Source: Mycogone perniciosa (taxonomy: Eukaryota > Ascomycota > Sordariomycetes > Hypocreales > Hypocreaceae). Taken from it: a DNA stretch of 64,000 nucleotides. The DNA lies in NCBI GenBank assembly GCA_025331125.1, contig JAOALB010000004.1:124001-188000 (forward strand), in the 5' to 3' direction. The notes below the pieces were generated by a model that was not told the DNA's origin, ran no database searches, and was given only the letters and a program-made list of their open reading frames with translations. A program made the translations under genes and the position numbers. Below, one piece after another: positions 22,468 through 32,508 of this stretch (its first letter is position 1; every line of letters begins with the position of its first letter).

Positions 22468-24516
22468 ATGGCAGACACAGAGGAGCCTCAGTTCACCACT
22501 CTTGCAGAGAGAATAGCTGCTCTAAACAAGCAGAAGAACTTCAACGGTGCCGGCACTGAGGTCGCCCGCAAAAAACCTCCCCCACCGCCTCCTTCTGGAC
22601 GTTCTGGAGCTGAAGGCCGCAGTCAAACTGCTCCTGTGGTCTCAACAAACGGCTCAGCACATCAGATAACACCGCAGCCTCCTCCCAGGCCTAGCAGGAC
22701 GAATACCAACAACGCGCCGCCGCCATTGCCTCGTCGCAATACCCAAGCTTCACTTGATGAGGCTCCCAAGCAGGAACAGAGTCGGCCTGTCCCACCACTG
22801 CCTTCTAGAACACCATCCTCTCAATCATCGCCTGCACTGCCGCCACGACGTTCGGCAACACAACTTGTTCCTAATCCTACTGTCAGACGCAATTCTGCAT
22901 CGTCAGAAGCATCACTGCAATCCGCCGTCTCGTCGTTGTCTTTGACTAGAACAACGTCCTCTAACACGAGCCACGGATCCAATGGGACCGGCCCGCGCAA
23001 GCTGCCACCCGTCTGCGATTTGGCCAGCTTGCCCCCTCTACCACCTACAAGGCGGGAATTGGAAGCAAAGGCCAAAGAGGCCGCAGCAAAGGAAGCTGCG
23101 GCAAGAGAAGCTGCGGCAAGGGAGGTCGCCAGCCAACCTCGAGTCACAAGGCGAACTGAACCTACGCCACCTTCTAGGCCAAGTCTTCCCCCAAGGTTGC
23201 CATCCAGGCCTGGAAATTCTCAGAGTGCGGCCAATACAGATATTGCAGGTCGGACAAAATCCGCCGTTGTGTCACTCAAGTCAACACAAATCAGAGGATT
23301 CAACAGCAAGCCACCAGAGCAGCCTCCACGCATGCCAGCGCGACCAAAGCTGGAGAGAGCCGATGATGCACCTCCCCCAGTGCCAATGGCATCTCGTCCA
23401 TCCATGACACAAATCCAAGCCACTTCAACTCGGGCCTCTGCGCCAGCGCAGATACCAGACTACTGCTGGATCTGCAGAGACTGGAGTGGCCCTGACGACG
23501 TGGCAGCTCAATATCCTAGTGGAACACTTCCAAGGAATGACCCAATTGGACATTTAGCCCGCGGCCTCTGTGACCCTTTCCCTTCATACACTGATAAGGC
23601 ACGGGCTATTTTCACCTGGTTCCATCACAACATTGCCTATGACACAAAGTCATTCTTTGCCAACGATGTCAAGTACCAGACACCAGAGCAGACTATATTC
23701 AGCGGCTGGGCAGTTTGCCAAGGGTATGCAGACGCTTACAAAGCGATCGCTAACAGGGCTGGCTTGGAGTGTGTTGTTGTCGGTGGTCATGGAAAAGGTT
23801 TTGGCTATACCCCCCTGAAAAAGGGCGAGAGGCCACCACCTGCCAAGCCAGACGGACATGCATGGAACGCCGTGAGGGTAGACGGTGGCGTGTGGAAGCT
23901 TCTTGATGCCTGTTGGGGAGCTGGACACATTTGCGGAAACAATAATCTGTACAAGAAAGAATTCACCCCAACACAGTTCACGACCCCCAACGATAGGTTT
24001 GGAGACCGGCATTTCCCTATTGACCCCAAACATCAATTCCGAGATGACGGCCGAGTTATCACCTGGGAGGAGTATTACATCGGCCGCACGGATGGTGAAC
24101 CACCCGTATTCTACACTAACGGTGGGGAGGAGGGCGTTGCCGAACACAGTGTCGAGCCCGCAGGACGGCAAATCCCCGTCAACAGTGGCCAGATTGTGCG
24201 GTTCCAATTCTCGAAAATATGTCAACACTGGACATCCGAAAAGAATGGCCTGGGCAAACCACCTTTGTTCCTACTGGAAATTCACGGCGTTGATGGCCGT
24301 AAGCCGGACAGGGTGCCAATCCAAACGGACGGCTACTGGCATTGGATAGATGTCCATGCACGGGACCTTGGCGCCCCGGGTCAACCGATTCATGTATTAC
24401 AGCTGACGTCGTTCGACGGGAGGGACGCGCGAGGTTTATCTGCCGAAGAATACCTCTCAAAAAAGGGAAGAGTCGCCATGGGTTGGTCGCCTATGGTCAC
24501 ATGGGACTTGGTATGA
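22468..24516 (+). CDS. Proline-rich protein with transglutaminase-like domain
   Basis: Single exon, 682 residues. The N-terminus (MADTEEPQFTTLAERIAALNKQKNF) leads into a long low-complexity region (about 30-315) with many PPPPPP, PPLPxR and PxxP motifs, which are typical SH3 ligands. An Ala/Glu/Lys helix (KAKEAAAKEAAAREAAAREV) lies near residues 195-220. From about 330 comes a transglutaminase-like domain with an intact Cys-His-Asp set: Cys417 (GWAVCQGYADAY), His464 (DGHAWNAV) and Asp480 (LLDACW). Fungal relatives include the cytokinesis factor Cyk3 and kyphoscoliosis-type proteins. Cyk3 has an N-terminal SH3 domain and a degenerate triad, so this is not simply Cyk3. A cortical or septal scaffold role is an inference from the proline-rich arm. 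Whether it cross-links or cleaves cannot be told from sequence. Confidence 0.85.
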   Translation: MADTEEPQFTTLAERIAALNKQKNFNGAGTEVARKKPPPPPPSGRSGAEGRSQTAPVVSTNGSAHQITPQPPPRPSRTNTNNAPPPLPRRNTQASLDEAPKQEQSRPVPPLPSRTPSSQSSPALPPRRSATQLVPNPTVRRNSASSEASLQSAVSSLSLTRTTSSNTSHGSNGTGPRKLPPVCDLASLPPLPPTRRELEAKAKEAAAKEAAAREAAAREVASQPRVTRRTEPTPPSRPSLPPRLPSRPGNSQSAANTDIAGRTKSAVVSLKSTQIRGFNSKPPEQPPRMPARPKLERADDAPPPVPMASRPSMTQIQATSTRASAPAQIPDYCWICRDWSGPDDVAAQYPSGTLPRNDPIGHLARGLCDPFPSYTDKARAIFTWFHHNIAYDTKSFFANDVKYQTPEQTIFSGWAVCQGYADAYKAIANRAGLECVVVGGHGKGFGYTPLKKGERPPPAKPDGHAWNAVRVDGGVWKLLDACWGAGHICGNNNLYKKEFTPTQFTTPNDRFGDRHFPIDPKHQFRDDGRVITWEEYYIGRTDGEPPVFYTNGGEEGVAEHSVEPAGRQIPVNSGQIVRFQFSKICQHWTSEKNGLGKPPLFLLEIHGVDGRKPDRVPIQTDGYWHWIDVHARDLGAPGQPIHVLQLTSFDGRDARGLSAEEYLSKKGRVAMGWSPMVTWDLV

Positions 24517-24700
24517 AAGCTCCGTACACGAAGGAGACCTGGGAGGAGCTTGCTTTTATACTGGCAATTTAATGATTCTACAGAGCAATCATGAATGCAT
24601 ACATAGACGGGTATTGGAATAAAGTACTGATTTGCGGGCGAACTGACATCAACGGAATGACGAGGAAATCTATTTAACTTGGGCTCTTATTTTTCCATTT

Positions 24701-27700
24701 TCAACCCTCGTCTTGTCCCCAGGCACCACCTCCTGGTGACTGGATAATAACACTCTCCCCAGGACCTAACTTTGTCGTCGCCTTCGCACCCAGATTTACT
24801 ATCCTCCTGTTGCCCGTCACTTGATCTGCGATATTCACGAGGTTCACTCCCGCCTCGCCATCGCCTCCACCTTCCATTCCAAACGGACGACGCGACCTTC
24901 GTTCGCTGAGAATAGAGCACTGCACTGGAACGCGGAATTCGATCTCTCTGATGGTACCATCTCCACCCCTATTCCGCCCCTTGCCGCCGGAACCCTTCCG
25001 CAACTCGAAGCGGCGAAGGATGCAAGGGTATCGTTTTTCAAAGACTTCCGGGTCGGTGATTCTAGTGTTGGTCATGTGGCAATGGACACCACTCTGGCCT
25101 GCCCAAGTCGGCCCAGCACCTGATCCGCCAGCAATAGTTTCGTAGTAACCAAACCCTTCCTTGTGCTCTCCTGTGATGGGATCTTTGCCGCCGGTGCCAA
25201 ACGTCAGATTGTTGCAGCATCCCTGGCTCGCGGCTGCGGCGCTGAACGCTCGTAGCACGACGTCAGTGACGCGTTGTGATGTGAGGACGTTTCCTCCAAC
25301 GACAGCGAGACCAGCGCCTGGGTTGAGAATGGTGCCTTCTGGAATGACGATCTTGATGGGTGCTAGACATCCTTGGTTGAGGGGAATTGAGGATGAAACA
25401 AGACTCCGCAGACAGTATATAATGGCGGAGTGCGTGATCGCGATGGGGGCATTCGTGTTGCCCAGGGTTTGAGGGCCAGTGCCAGTGAAGTCAAAGACAG
25501 CAGATCCATCAGGAGATATGGCGATGGTGAGGGAGATGGGTGTTCCGTCATCCATGTAGTCAGTGGCCGTGAGAGGTTGCGGGCCGTACTTGGCAATGGT
25601 GGCCCTCATCAGGGCCCGAACTGCATCTTCGGCTGTGTGTTGAATAGCATACATGTATCTGTGCACGCATGCAAGACCAAACTCTGAAATGAGGGCCTTG
25701 ATCAGCAAGATACCCTTGGCATTGGCCGCAATCTGGGCTTTGAGATCGGAGACGTTGTCCTGCAATTTTCGAGTGCCTGAGCAACCCTCGTACTGAGCTG
25801 GTTCTTCGAGCAACAGCCTCCTTACCTCATCTTCATCGAAGCGGCCCTCGCTGACGAGTTTCGTCGACTTGATAGCTGCGCCTTCTTGCCACAAAGCCGA
25901 CGAAGTTGGCGGCATCGATCCTGGGAGAATACCACCGATATCCGCATGGTGACCTCTGGACGCAACATAAAACGCAAGGTCATCTCCATCAAACACTGGT
26001 GTGATGACGGTAATATCGGGGAGATGAGTTCCGCCACACGATGGGTGATTCGACATGAGCACATCTCCGTCACGAAGCCTGCCCTCCCACTGTCGATGCT
26101 GGTACTGAACTGCAAACTGCATCGATCCCAAATGCACCGGCACGTGCGGAGCGTTAGCGACAAGACCACCGTCTGGGCTGAAGATGGCGCAGGAGAAGTC
26201 CAGGCGCTCCTTGATGTTGGTTGATACTGCGGTCTTTCGCAGCGTGCGGCCCATTTGCTCTGCGATGGACATAAACCTGTGGCCAAAGACTGTGAGCTGG
26301 ATTGGGCTGAATTCCTCCTGGTCAGAGTTGGCTCTGGATTCTGGCTTGTTCAATGCGCCGTCGATAACAACGTAGCTATCCAAGATCGTTGCCGTCGTGC
26401 TTGGCGTGACGAGGATGGTCTGGGTGTTGTCAATGATCAAAGCTGGGCCTGTAAGTCGTACTCCTTCCGGGAGAGTTTGTAGTTCGTAAACGGGAGTGTC
26501 CAGATGTCCGTGACCATCAAAGTAGACCCGGTTGGTTCCGTTTGAAGTGGGAGGAGAGACGTTGAGGCTTTGAACCTTCTTCATCTGAGCATAGGGGGTG
26601 CTGGCCTGTTTAGCTCCCGCCGTACCAATGGCTCGAATGCGAATATCATCCACGATGATGGCCTTTTCCGGGAAGTGGAATCCAAAACTCCGCTGGTGCA
26701 CCTCCTCAAACTCGCGCTTAAAGTTCCAGTCATGGCCCTTCAAGATCATGAGCGAGCTGCTAGAACCGGCATATCTCATGCTCAAGTAAGCGTTGTGTGA
26801 AACGTGCTCCAGGGCAAACCCTTGCTTCAGCAGCTCGAGTGCCGCTTGCTCGGCGAGAAGCTCGAGTTGAGCGCGGATACTGCCCTCCGTCTCCTCGCTG
26901 TACGTGATAGCCGTAGGACGCTGGATTTCGTGGACGACATCGGCAAGCGAGATGCCGTACGCGGAGAGGATGGACGAGTACTTGTGGATGATGATACGGG
27001 AGATTCCCAAGACATTAGCAACGGAACAGGCGTGTTGGCCGCCAGCACCGCCAAAGCATGCGAGATGGTGGTCGGCGGCATCGTAGCCACGGGCCTCTGT
27101 AATGGCCCGAATAGGACCGGCCATGCCCTCGTTGGCGACCTTGAGGAACCCGAGCGCCACTTCCTCAGGCGAGAACGGCGTCACGCCAGATAGCTCTCTG
27201 TCTTTGTTGATTTCATCCGTCAGAGCAGCGAATTTGGACTCGACTATTTCGCGGTTCAGGGGTTCGTTTTCCTTGGGTCCGAACACCTTGGGGAAGTACT
27301 CTGGCAGTAGCCGGCCGAGGAAGAGATTTGCATCAGTAATGGTCAGGGGGCCGTCTTTGCGGTAGCATGCAGGGCCGGGATGGGCTGACGCAGACTCAGG
27401 ACCAACGTTGAAGAGACCGTTCTTCCACGTCAGGATGGAACCACCACCCGCAGCGACTGTGTGAATGTCTAGCTGCGGCGACTGAATAGAAATACCCGCT
27501 GTGGTAGTTTCGAAAACGTGATCATACACGCCCGCATAACGAGACACGTCTGTAGAAGTGCCGCCCATGTCGAAGCCTATAATCGGGCACCGCTCCTCAT
27601 CATCCCACGAAGTCTGAGCGTAGCCGACGACACCACCGGCAGGACCTGAGAGGATGGCCTTGAGACCGCTGAACTTGCGGTAATCTGCGAGACCACCATC

Positions 27701-28546
27701 CGATTGCATAAACTCGATCCGAGTTGCTGCCGAAGAGAAGCCACCGCTGAAGTTGGCTGAGATGGAGTTGATGTATGTCTTGATGATAGGGGTAAGATAG
27801 GCATCAGCCACGGCGGACATGCCACGCGGCACGACGTTGATCATGGGCTGAACTTCTGAAGATAGAGTTACAGAGAAGCCCATTTCAAGAGCCAGCTTAC
27901 CGACGATGAGCTCGTGGTCTGGGTATGCGTAGGAGTGTATGAAAACAACGGCGATAGAACGGAGGCCCTTGTCCCACAGTTCTTCCAACTGGCCAGCGAT
28001 AACAGCTAGGTCGGGTCTTTGAAGTATCCGGATGGCTTCACCAGTGACTGCGGTAACGAGATCCTTCTCCTCAGAATTCGGAAATGTTTTGATAGACTCT
28101 GGGTCTTCTGTGTAATCCTCCATCGTCACACGCTCTTCTACCTCAACGACATCGTCATGAAGAACTTCTGGCCGTGACACTGACAGGTCGAAAATATTTG
28201 GCCGAGACTGGTTTCCAATAGCCAAGAGGTCACGAAACCCCTTTGTCGTCACCAAAGCGACCTTTTCGCCCTTTCGTTCCAGGAGAGCATTGGTCGCGAC
28301 AGTTGTGCCCATGCGTATAGACTCTAGATGGAAGAGGTCGAGCGGCTGTCCCCTGGGTAGTTGCTGGCCAGTGACCAGCTCGAGGATTCTTCGAATACCC
28401 TCTGTGGGGGCATCTTGGTAGTTTGCGGGATCGACGGATAGAAGCTTGAGAATAATGTCCTCCCTGCCGGGGATGGCGGCGTGGACATCGGTGAATGTGC
28501 CGCCTCTGTCGATAGAGACGCGAATGCGAAGCGACTTGACAGTCAT
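24701..28546 (-). CDS. OXP1: 5-oxoprolinase (ATP-hydrolysing), HyuA-HyuB fusion
   Basis: Opens 5-oxoproline (pyroglutamate) to glutamate using ATP, a cytosolic step of the gamma-glutamyl cycle. Single exon, 1281 residues (yeast Oxp1 is 1286). The ATG at 28544-28546 gives MTVKSLRIRVSIDRGGTFTDV; an upstream in-frame GTG is less likely. The N-terminal hydantoinase/oxoprolinase domain holds DRGGTFTDVHA and IRMGTTVATNALLERKGE. The HyuA part has DMGGTSTDVSRY, AAGGGSIL and GGAGGQHACSVA; the HyuB part, from about residue 735, has SPDGGLVANAPHVPVHLG and HPSCGGTHLPDITVI. The C-terminus is GESVIIQSPGGGAWG. Its neighbours are a divergent Zn2Cys6 regulator and, beyond it, a Dal5-type transporter. Related hydantoin-type specificity cannot be excluded, but the length and fusion fit 5-oxoprolinase best. 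Confidence 0.92.
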   Translation of the reverse strand: MTVKSLRIRVSIDRGGTFTDVHAAIPGREDIILKLLSVDPANYQDAPTEGIRRILELVTGQQLPRGQPLDLFHLESIRMGTTVATNALLERKGEKVALVTTKGFRDLLAIGNQSRPNIFDLSVSRPEVLHDDVVEVEERVTMEDYTEDPESIKTFPNSEEKDLVTAVTGEAIRILQRPDLAVIAGQLEELWDKGLRSIAVVFIHSYAYPDHELIVGKLALEMGFSVTLSSEVQPMINVVPRGMSAVADAYLTPIIKTYINSISANFSGGFSSAATRIEFMQSDGGLADYRKFSGLKAILSGPAGGVVGYAQTSWDDEERCPIIGFDMGGTSTDVSRYAGVYDHVFETTTAGISIQSPQLDIHTVAAGGGSILTWKNGLFNVGPESASAHPGPACYRKDGPLTITDANLFLGRLLPEYFPKVFGPKENEPLNREIVESKFAALTDEINKDRELSGVTPFSPEEVALGFLKVANEGMAGPIRAITEARGYDAADHHLACFGGAGGQHACSVANVLGISRIIIHKYSSILSAYGISLADVVHEIQRPTAITYSEETEGSIRAQLELLAEQAALELLKQGFALEHVSHNAYLSMRYAGSSSSLMILKGHDWNFKREFEEVHQRSFGFHFPEKAIIVDDIRIRAIGTAGAKQASTPYAQMKKVQSLNVSPPTSNGTNRVYFDGHGHLDTPVYELQTLPEGVRLTGPALIIDNTQTILVTPSTTATILDSYVVIDGALNKPESRANSDQEEFSPIQLTVFGHRFMSIAEQMGRTLRKTAVSTNIKERLDFSCAIFSPDGGLVANAPHVPVHLGSMQFAVQYQHRQWEGRLRDGDVLMSNHPSCGGTHLPDITVITPVFDGDDLAFYVASRGHHADIGGILPGSMPPTSSALWQEGAAIKSTKLVSEGRFDEDEVRRLLLEEPAQYEGCSGTRKLQDNVSDLKAQIAANAKGILLIKALISEFGLACVHRYMYAIQHTAEDAVRALMRATIAKYGPQPLTATDYMDDGTPISLTIAISPDGSAVFDFTGTGPQTLGNTNAPIAITHSAIIYCLRSLVSSSIPLNQGCLAPIKIVIPEGTILNPGAGLAVVGGNVLTSQRVTDVVLRAFSAAAASQGCCNNLTFGTGGKDPITGEHKEGFGYYETIAGGSGAGPTWAGQSGVHCHMTNTRITDPEVFEKRYPCILRRFELRKGSGGKGRNRGGDGTIREIEFRVPVQCSILSERRSRRPFGMEGGGDGEAGVNLVNIADQVTGNRRIVNLGAKATTKLGPGESVIIQSPGGGAWGQDEG

Positions 28547-29372
28547 GGCTGGGTATCTTACGTCAAGCACCTGTGTTTAGTTGTAAAAGGACGGCGGTCA
28601 TGCAGAATCATAGGCATACTAATCTGGAAGGGCGGGTTTTCGAGTCTTTATAGCGGCTCAACGGGGCCTTTTGCCGCATTGTTCATGGAGTCCCATCTTC
28701 ATCAGTGGGTATGTAGAATATCCCCCTTGCAGAACAGACCGAGAGCCGCCCGGTTACTGAAACTTCCTGTTCCAGGACACTGCTATGGCCCTGAGATTCT
28801 CCATCTCGTCACACCAGTGGTTTCCTATTTGGGTCAGGGCGGCGGCGCAAGTCCGGTTTCCGTGCCGGTGTGGGTCCGCGATATCTGGCACTGGGTCCGA
28901 GGTCATTCGCTGGCCCCCAAACTGCCCAAAGAGAGGGCCTCCCGCTATGCAATGCTGCTGCAGTAGGCCTGTATCTAGGGAGCTGTGGAGTGTGTCGGGG
29001 TCGATTCCCGACGCTGTGATAACTGGACTCTCTCAGCGGGGAGCAGTCCGGACGCTCGTCATTTGACCCCGGCAAGCTGAACATGCCATTTCCACAGGTC
29101 CAACAACACCCAATTATTCGTCCCCAGTTTAAATCCGCGGCGCCGTGAATATCCGCATGCCGAGCCGCATCGGAAGATGTCACAGAACTAGAGGAGAAGC
29201 TGGAGCAGCCCCGGACTTGGAGCCCCGCGTTCACAAATCGAATGGGCGGACACCACTTATGCATCCGATCCCCGTATCCGATAACATCAGCTTGGACGAC
29301 GACCTCATTACGGGGTCCCTTGCATGTCTGGCTCCCCCGAAAACCGCTGTGAAAGCCTGTTGGTATTGAGAC
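28547..29372. promoter_or_regulatory. Divergent promoter region between OXP1 and Zn2Cys6 regulator
   Basis: 826 bp shared by two divergent genes. A cluster of three CCG triplets (CGG on the other strand) at 29265-29267, 29272-29274 and 29278-29280, within ATCCGATCCCCGTATCCG, resembles the CGG-triplet arrays that Zn2Cys6 proteins bind. GATAAC occurs near 29017 and 29280. These are readings of motifs only. ORFs here lack family features. Confidence 0.35.
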
Positions 29373-31849
29373 ATGGCATCTCACGCTGGAGACTCAGTCC
29401 AAGCCCCGGACCAGTTTACTACCTCCCGGCCAGTCGCGTAAGTAATAATCTCACTCGGGCTTTTTGCTAGATTGGGGTATTTTACTCACGTACCCTTGCT
29501 AGGTGCCTCAATTGCCGCCAGAGGCGCTCATACTGTTCGAAGGAGAAGCCAAGCTGTTCCAGATGTCGCGATAGTAGATTGACGTGCGTATACGAAGGGA
29601 CGAGGAAGATTCTCGTCAATGAGTCGTACGTACAAGCAGCATGACGCATCCACAAGATCGGTCACATAATAAAATGACAGCTACTTGCGAGAACTTGAAG
29701 GCAAGGCCAAGGCCCTTGAGGGTTAGTGTTCCAGCTGTTCATATTAGTGTTCCGGCCAGTGTAGCTCATCGGGATATCTAGGTGCAGTTGCACAATTGAG
29801 AACATCAAACTCAAGCAAAGGGCGAAATGCGACGCATGACGAAGAAGAGGATTTCGAAGACGAACAGCCCTTGCTTGAACCGTTCACCCAGCTCAGCCTC
29901 GACAAGCCATCGACGAGTAAGCCGATGCTCTTAACTCCCCTTCTCCCTCTATCTTGAAGACCACTAACTCACGGACAAAACACCACAGGCTTCCAGGGCC
30001 CAGCATCATCAGACACTTTCCTCCGTAACGTGAGGAAGCTCTCTGGTTTTTACTCTGATGATGGTAGCCTGGATTCAAACTCCAACTTTTACGAGCCCGA
30101 CTCTTTGCCTTCACGGCGACAAGTGGTCTTCAGGCTGCGCTCGCGACTACCTCCGATAGATATCGCGCGACGACTCTTCGCAACGCAATACATGTATATA
30201 GGGACCATATTTGCATTTACAGATCCCAAGGAAGCATTTGATCAGTTGCTTCTTGAAGCCTACAAAGGGCCACCAGATCCCTCAGACAAAGACTCGTGTC
30301 TGGAATACGCCAAAGTCCTCCTTGTCCTGGCCTTTGGTCAGTTATACTCGGTGAACCAATGGGTTGACTTCCGAGGACCCCCTGGCTTCGATTACTTTAC
30401 CGATGCGCTGAATCTACTCCCCGAGACGCATGAGGAGGGCTCGATCCTCTGCGTTGAGACGCTGGGACTCGCAGGCTACTTCATGCAGAATATGAACCGC
30501 CGCGATGCTGCATTTCAGTACATCGGCAAGGCTCTGCGTATGGCCATCTCGCTTGGCCTTCACCAGGAGGTTAGTCCGCACTACAGGTTCAACTCCCAGC
30601 AGGGGCCAGAATTAGATGAGGCAGCTAGAGAACATAGACGGCGCGTTTGGTGGTCCATTTACAGCATGGACCGAATTCTGTGTGTGAAGTCTGGCAACCC
30701 CATCACCATTCAAGACGAGGATATCGGAGTGGATTTACCCTCGCGGCTGCCAGGAGACCCAGAGTACTGTGCCGGTGTTGTCTTGCGTCATTATACGCAA
30801 CTCTCTCGTATCCTTGGCCAAATACACAACACCATATACCGAAAGACGAACCAAGATGCCCCAAAGTCCGGTAAGAGTCTTATGGCCTCGGTGCAGAGCA
30901 TCATTCTGGCGCTCTCCAAGTGGAACCGCGAGTTGCCAGACGACCTGCGCTTTGATCCCGCACAACTTAGCTTCACCCGTGAGAGTGTGGGTGCACTGGC
31001 ACATTACTACCAGTGCATCAATATGACAGTCCGGCCTTTGCTGTTCCACGTCGTGCAGAAGCGGTTGCAGGCGATCCTGAATGGTGGAGGCGCAGAGGAA
31101 AAAGAGCGCGACTGGAAGGAAGGGCTTTCACAGACGACGGTGAGGGTGATTGATATGTGCATCGGTTCAGCACAAGACACGATCAATATGATGGCTATTG
31201 TATCGCAGCGGGACATGGTTGGTGAGTCGATACACGACCTTGTCTGCTAGACGCTTTGTGTCAAGGCAACTAACAGAACATCGTATTCACAGCAACGTAT
31301 GGCTACATGGATGGCGAGCACATCTTCTCAGCAACTATTGTCCTCGTCATGGTCTGTGCAGCATTCCCTGCAAACGGAGCAAACACAATGGCCATGAACG
31401 TAGGTCTCGGTCTTCTTAGAAGCATGGGCGAGCGTGGCAATAGCCATATGGGGGCAAGACACGAGCTGCTCGCGAACCTGCTGCACTCGGGCATGATGCC
31501 AGGTGCTGTTCCTCAGCTGCCATCGTCCACATTCATGCACTCCAGCTTCCTCTCAGCTACTGATTCATCAATGACTACTCACAATGCCATCCCTCCGCGG
31601 ATCCTCATGCCATCCATGGGCGGGGATAATACAGTCACAGGTCACATAAGTGAATGCCTGACATTCCCTGTGGTTGACAACAGCGCCCTAGATGAGCCCT
31701 TCTATGATGAGAGTGTAAGCACGGTAATGGACTTTGGGCTATGGGAAGAGGGGTTTGCATACCCGATGATGGATCTGGACTTGAACCTAGCGCAGCAGAA
31801 TGAGAATCTCTCGGATTCCATGTATATCAGCCATGGCCATACATTATGA
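29373..31849 (+). CDS. Zn2Cys6 transcription factor with fungal-specific middle homology domain
   Basis: Six exons: 29373-29437, 29503-29625, 29681-29721, 29782-29916, 29989-31221 and 31293-31849, giving 717 residues. Splicing of the first two exons creates the binuclear zinc cluster C-x2-C-x6-C-x6-C-x2-C-x6-C with Cys23, 26, 33, 40, 43 and 50. A linker and short coiled coil (YLRELEGKAKALE) and an acidic stretch (EEEDFEDEQ) follow. The middle homology region (about residues 155-500) includes GLHQEV, REHRRRVWWSIYSMDRIL and DDIGVDLPSRLP-like sequence; the WWSIYSMDR motif is characteristic. The C-terminal end is Met/Leu/Asp-rich and probably carries activation function. Its position between OXP1 and a transporter suggests that it regulates one or both, which is inference. 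Many close paralogues exist in such fungi, so no symbol is given. Confidence 0.85.
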
Positions 31850-32508
31850 TAGCTCATCTGTCACACGCTTGTCCTAGATATCTATCTGTTAGTCAACTGC
31901 CTGTCTCGGAGCCACCGATGCCAAACCAACACAAGAGTCATGGGTGACGTCGTAATAGATATCCATCTTGCGGTGTTAGTTGATGGCGCCGTCGCATCGT
32001 GTTAGATAACATATTGGCCGATTACCCCATCGCCCCAGGAAGTTTCCCCAGTCCATGCCGATCCCGTCTCCGCACCCGTCGGTTTGTTTGTTATCAAGCT
32101 TATGTATCTTCCTAGTCTCCCCACTGGCCGTGCGCTGTGCACCCTCCAGGGGTCGGAGATGCTCTCCATCCCTTGTCCACACTCTCCACACTCTCCGCAC
32201 TCTCCACAGCGTTCCCCAATCTGATCGATCAGACTGGGTCTGCGTGAAAGGGTATCACCGCCTGGTCTTATCAGGAATACTACTCCGTATGTGATCGTCA
32301 GTTGCCAAGAATGTCGTCCTTTCGAGTATATATATGGGATGCAAGCGCAGCTCCACCGACGTTGCAATTTGTTCCATTGTCCTGCAGCTTTCCCCGTGGG
32401 GTCTCCAGGATTTAACGCGCACCGGGATAGCAAGGCTTGAGAGATCTTTTGTGTGACTTCTGTATACATCTTTTCTTGGCCTGGTGGCGAAGAAACGTCG
32501 TTCCCATT
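31850..32508. promoter_or_regulatory. Intergenic: regulator 3' flank and transporter promoter
   Basis: 659 bp with regulator and transporter in tandem. TTATC/GATAA-type GATA motifs occur near 32092 and 32268, as is common before Dal5-family genes under nitrogen control. An inverted TGATCGATCAGA lies at 32221-32232, CTCTCCACACTCTCC-type direct repeats at 32180-32207, and TACTCCGTAT at 32281-32290. A TATATATA run is at 32328-32335. Assignment of function is inferred. Confidence 0.35.

Noticed and set aside
31976..32469. 155-codon minus-strand ORF between regulator and transporter
   Set aside because: Built partly on CTCTCCACA direct repeats (ECGECGEC in translation); no family features.
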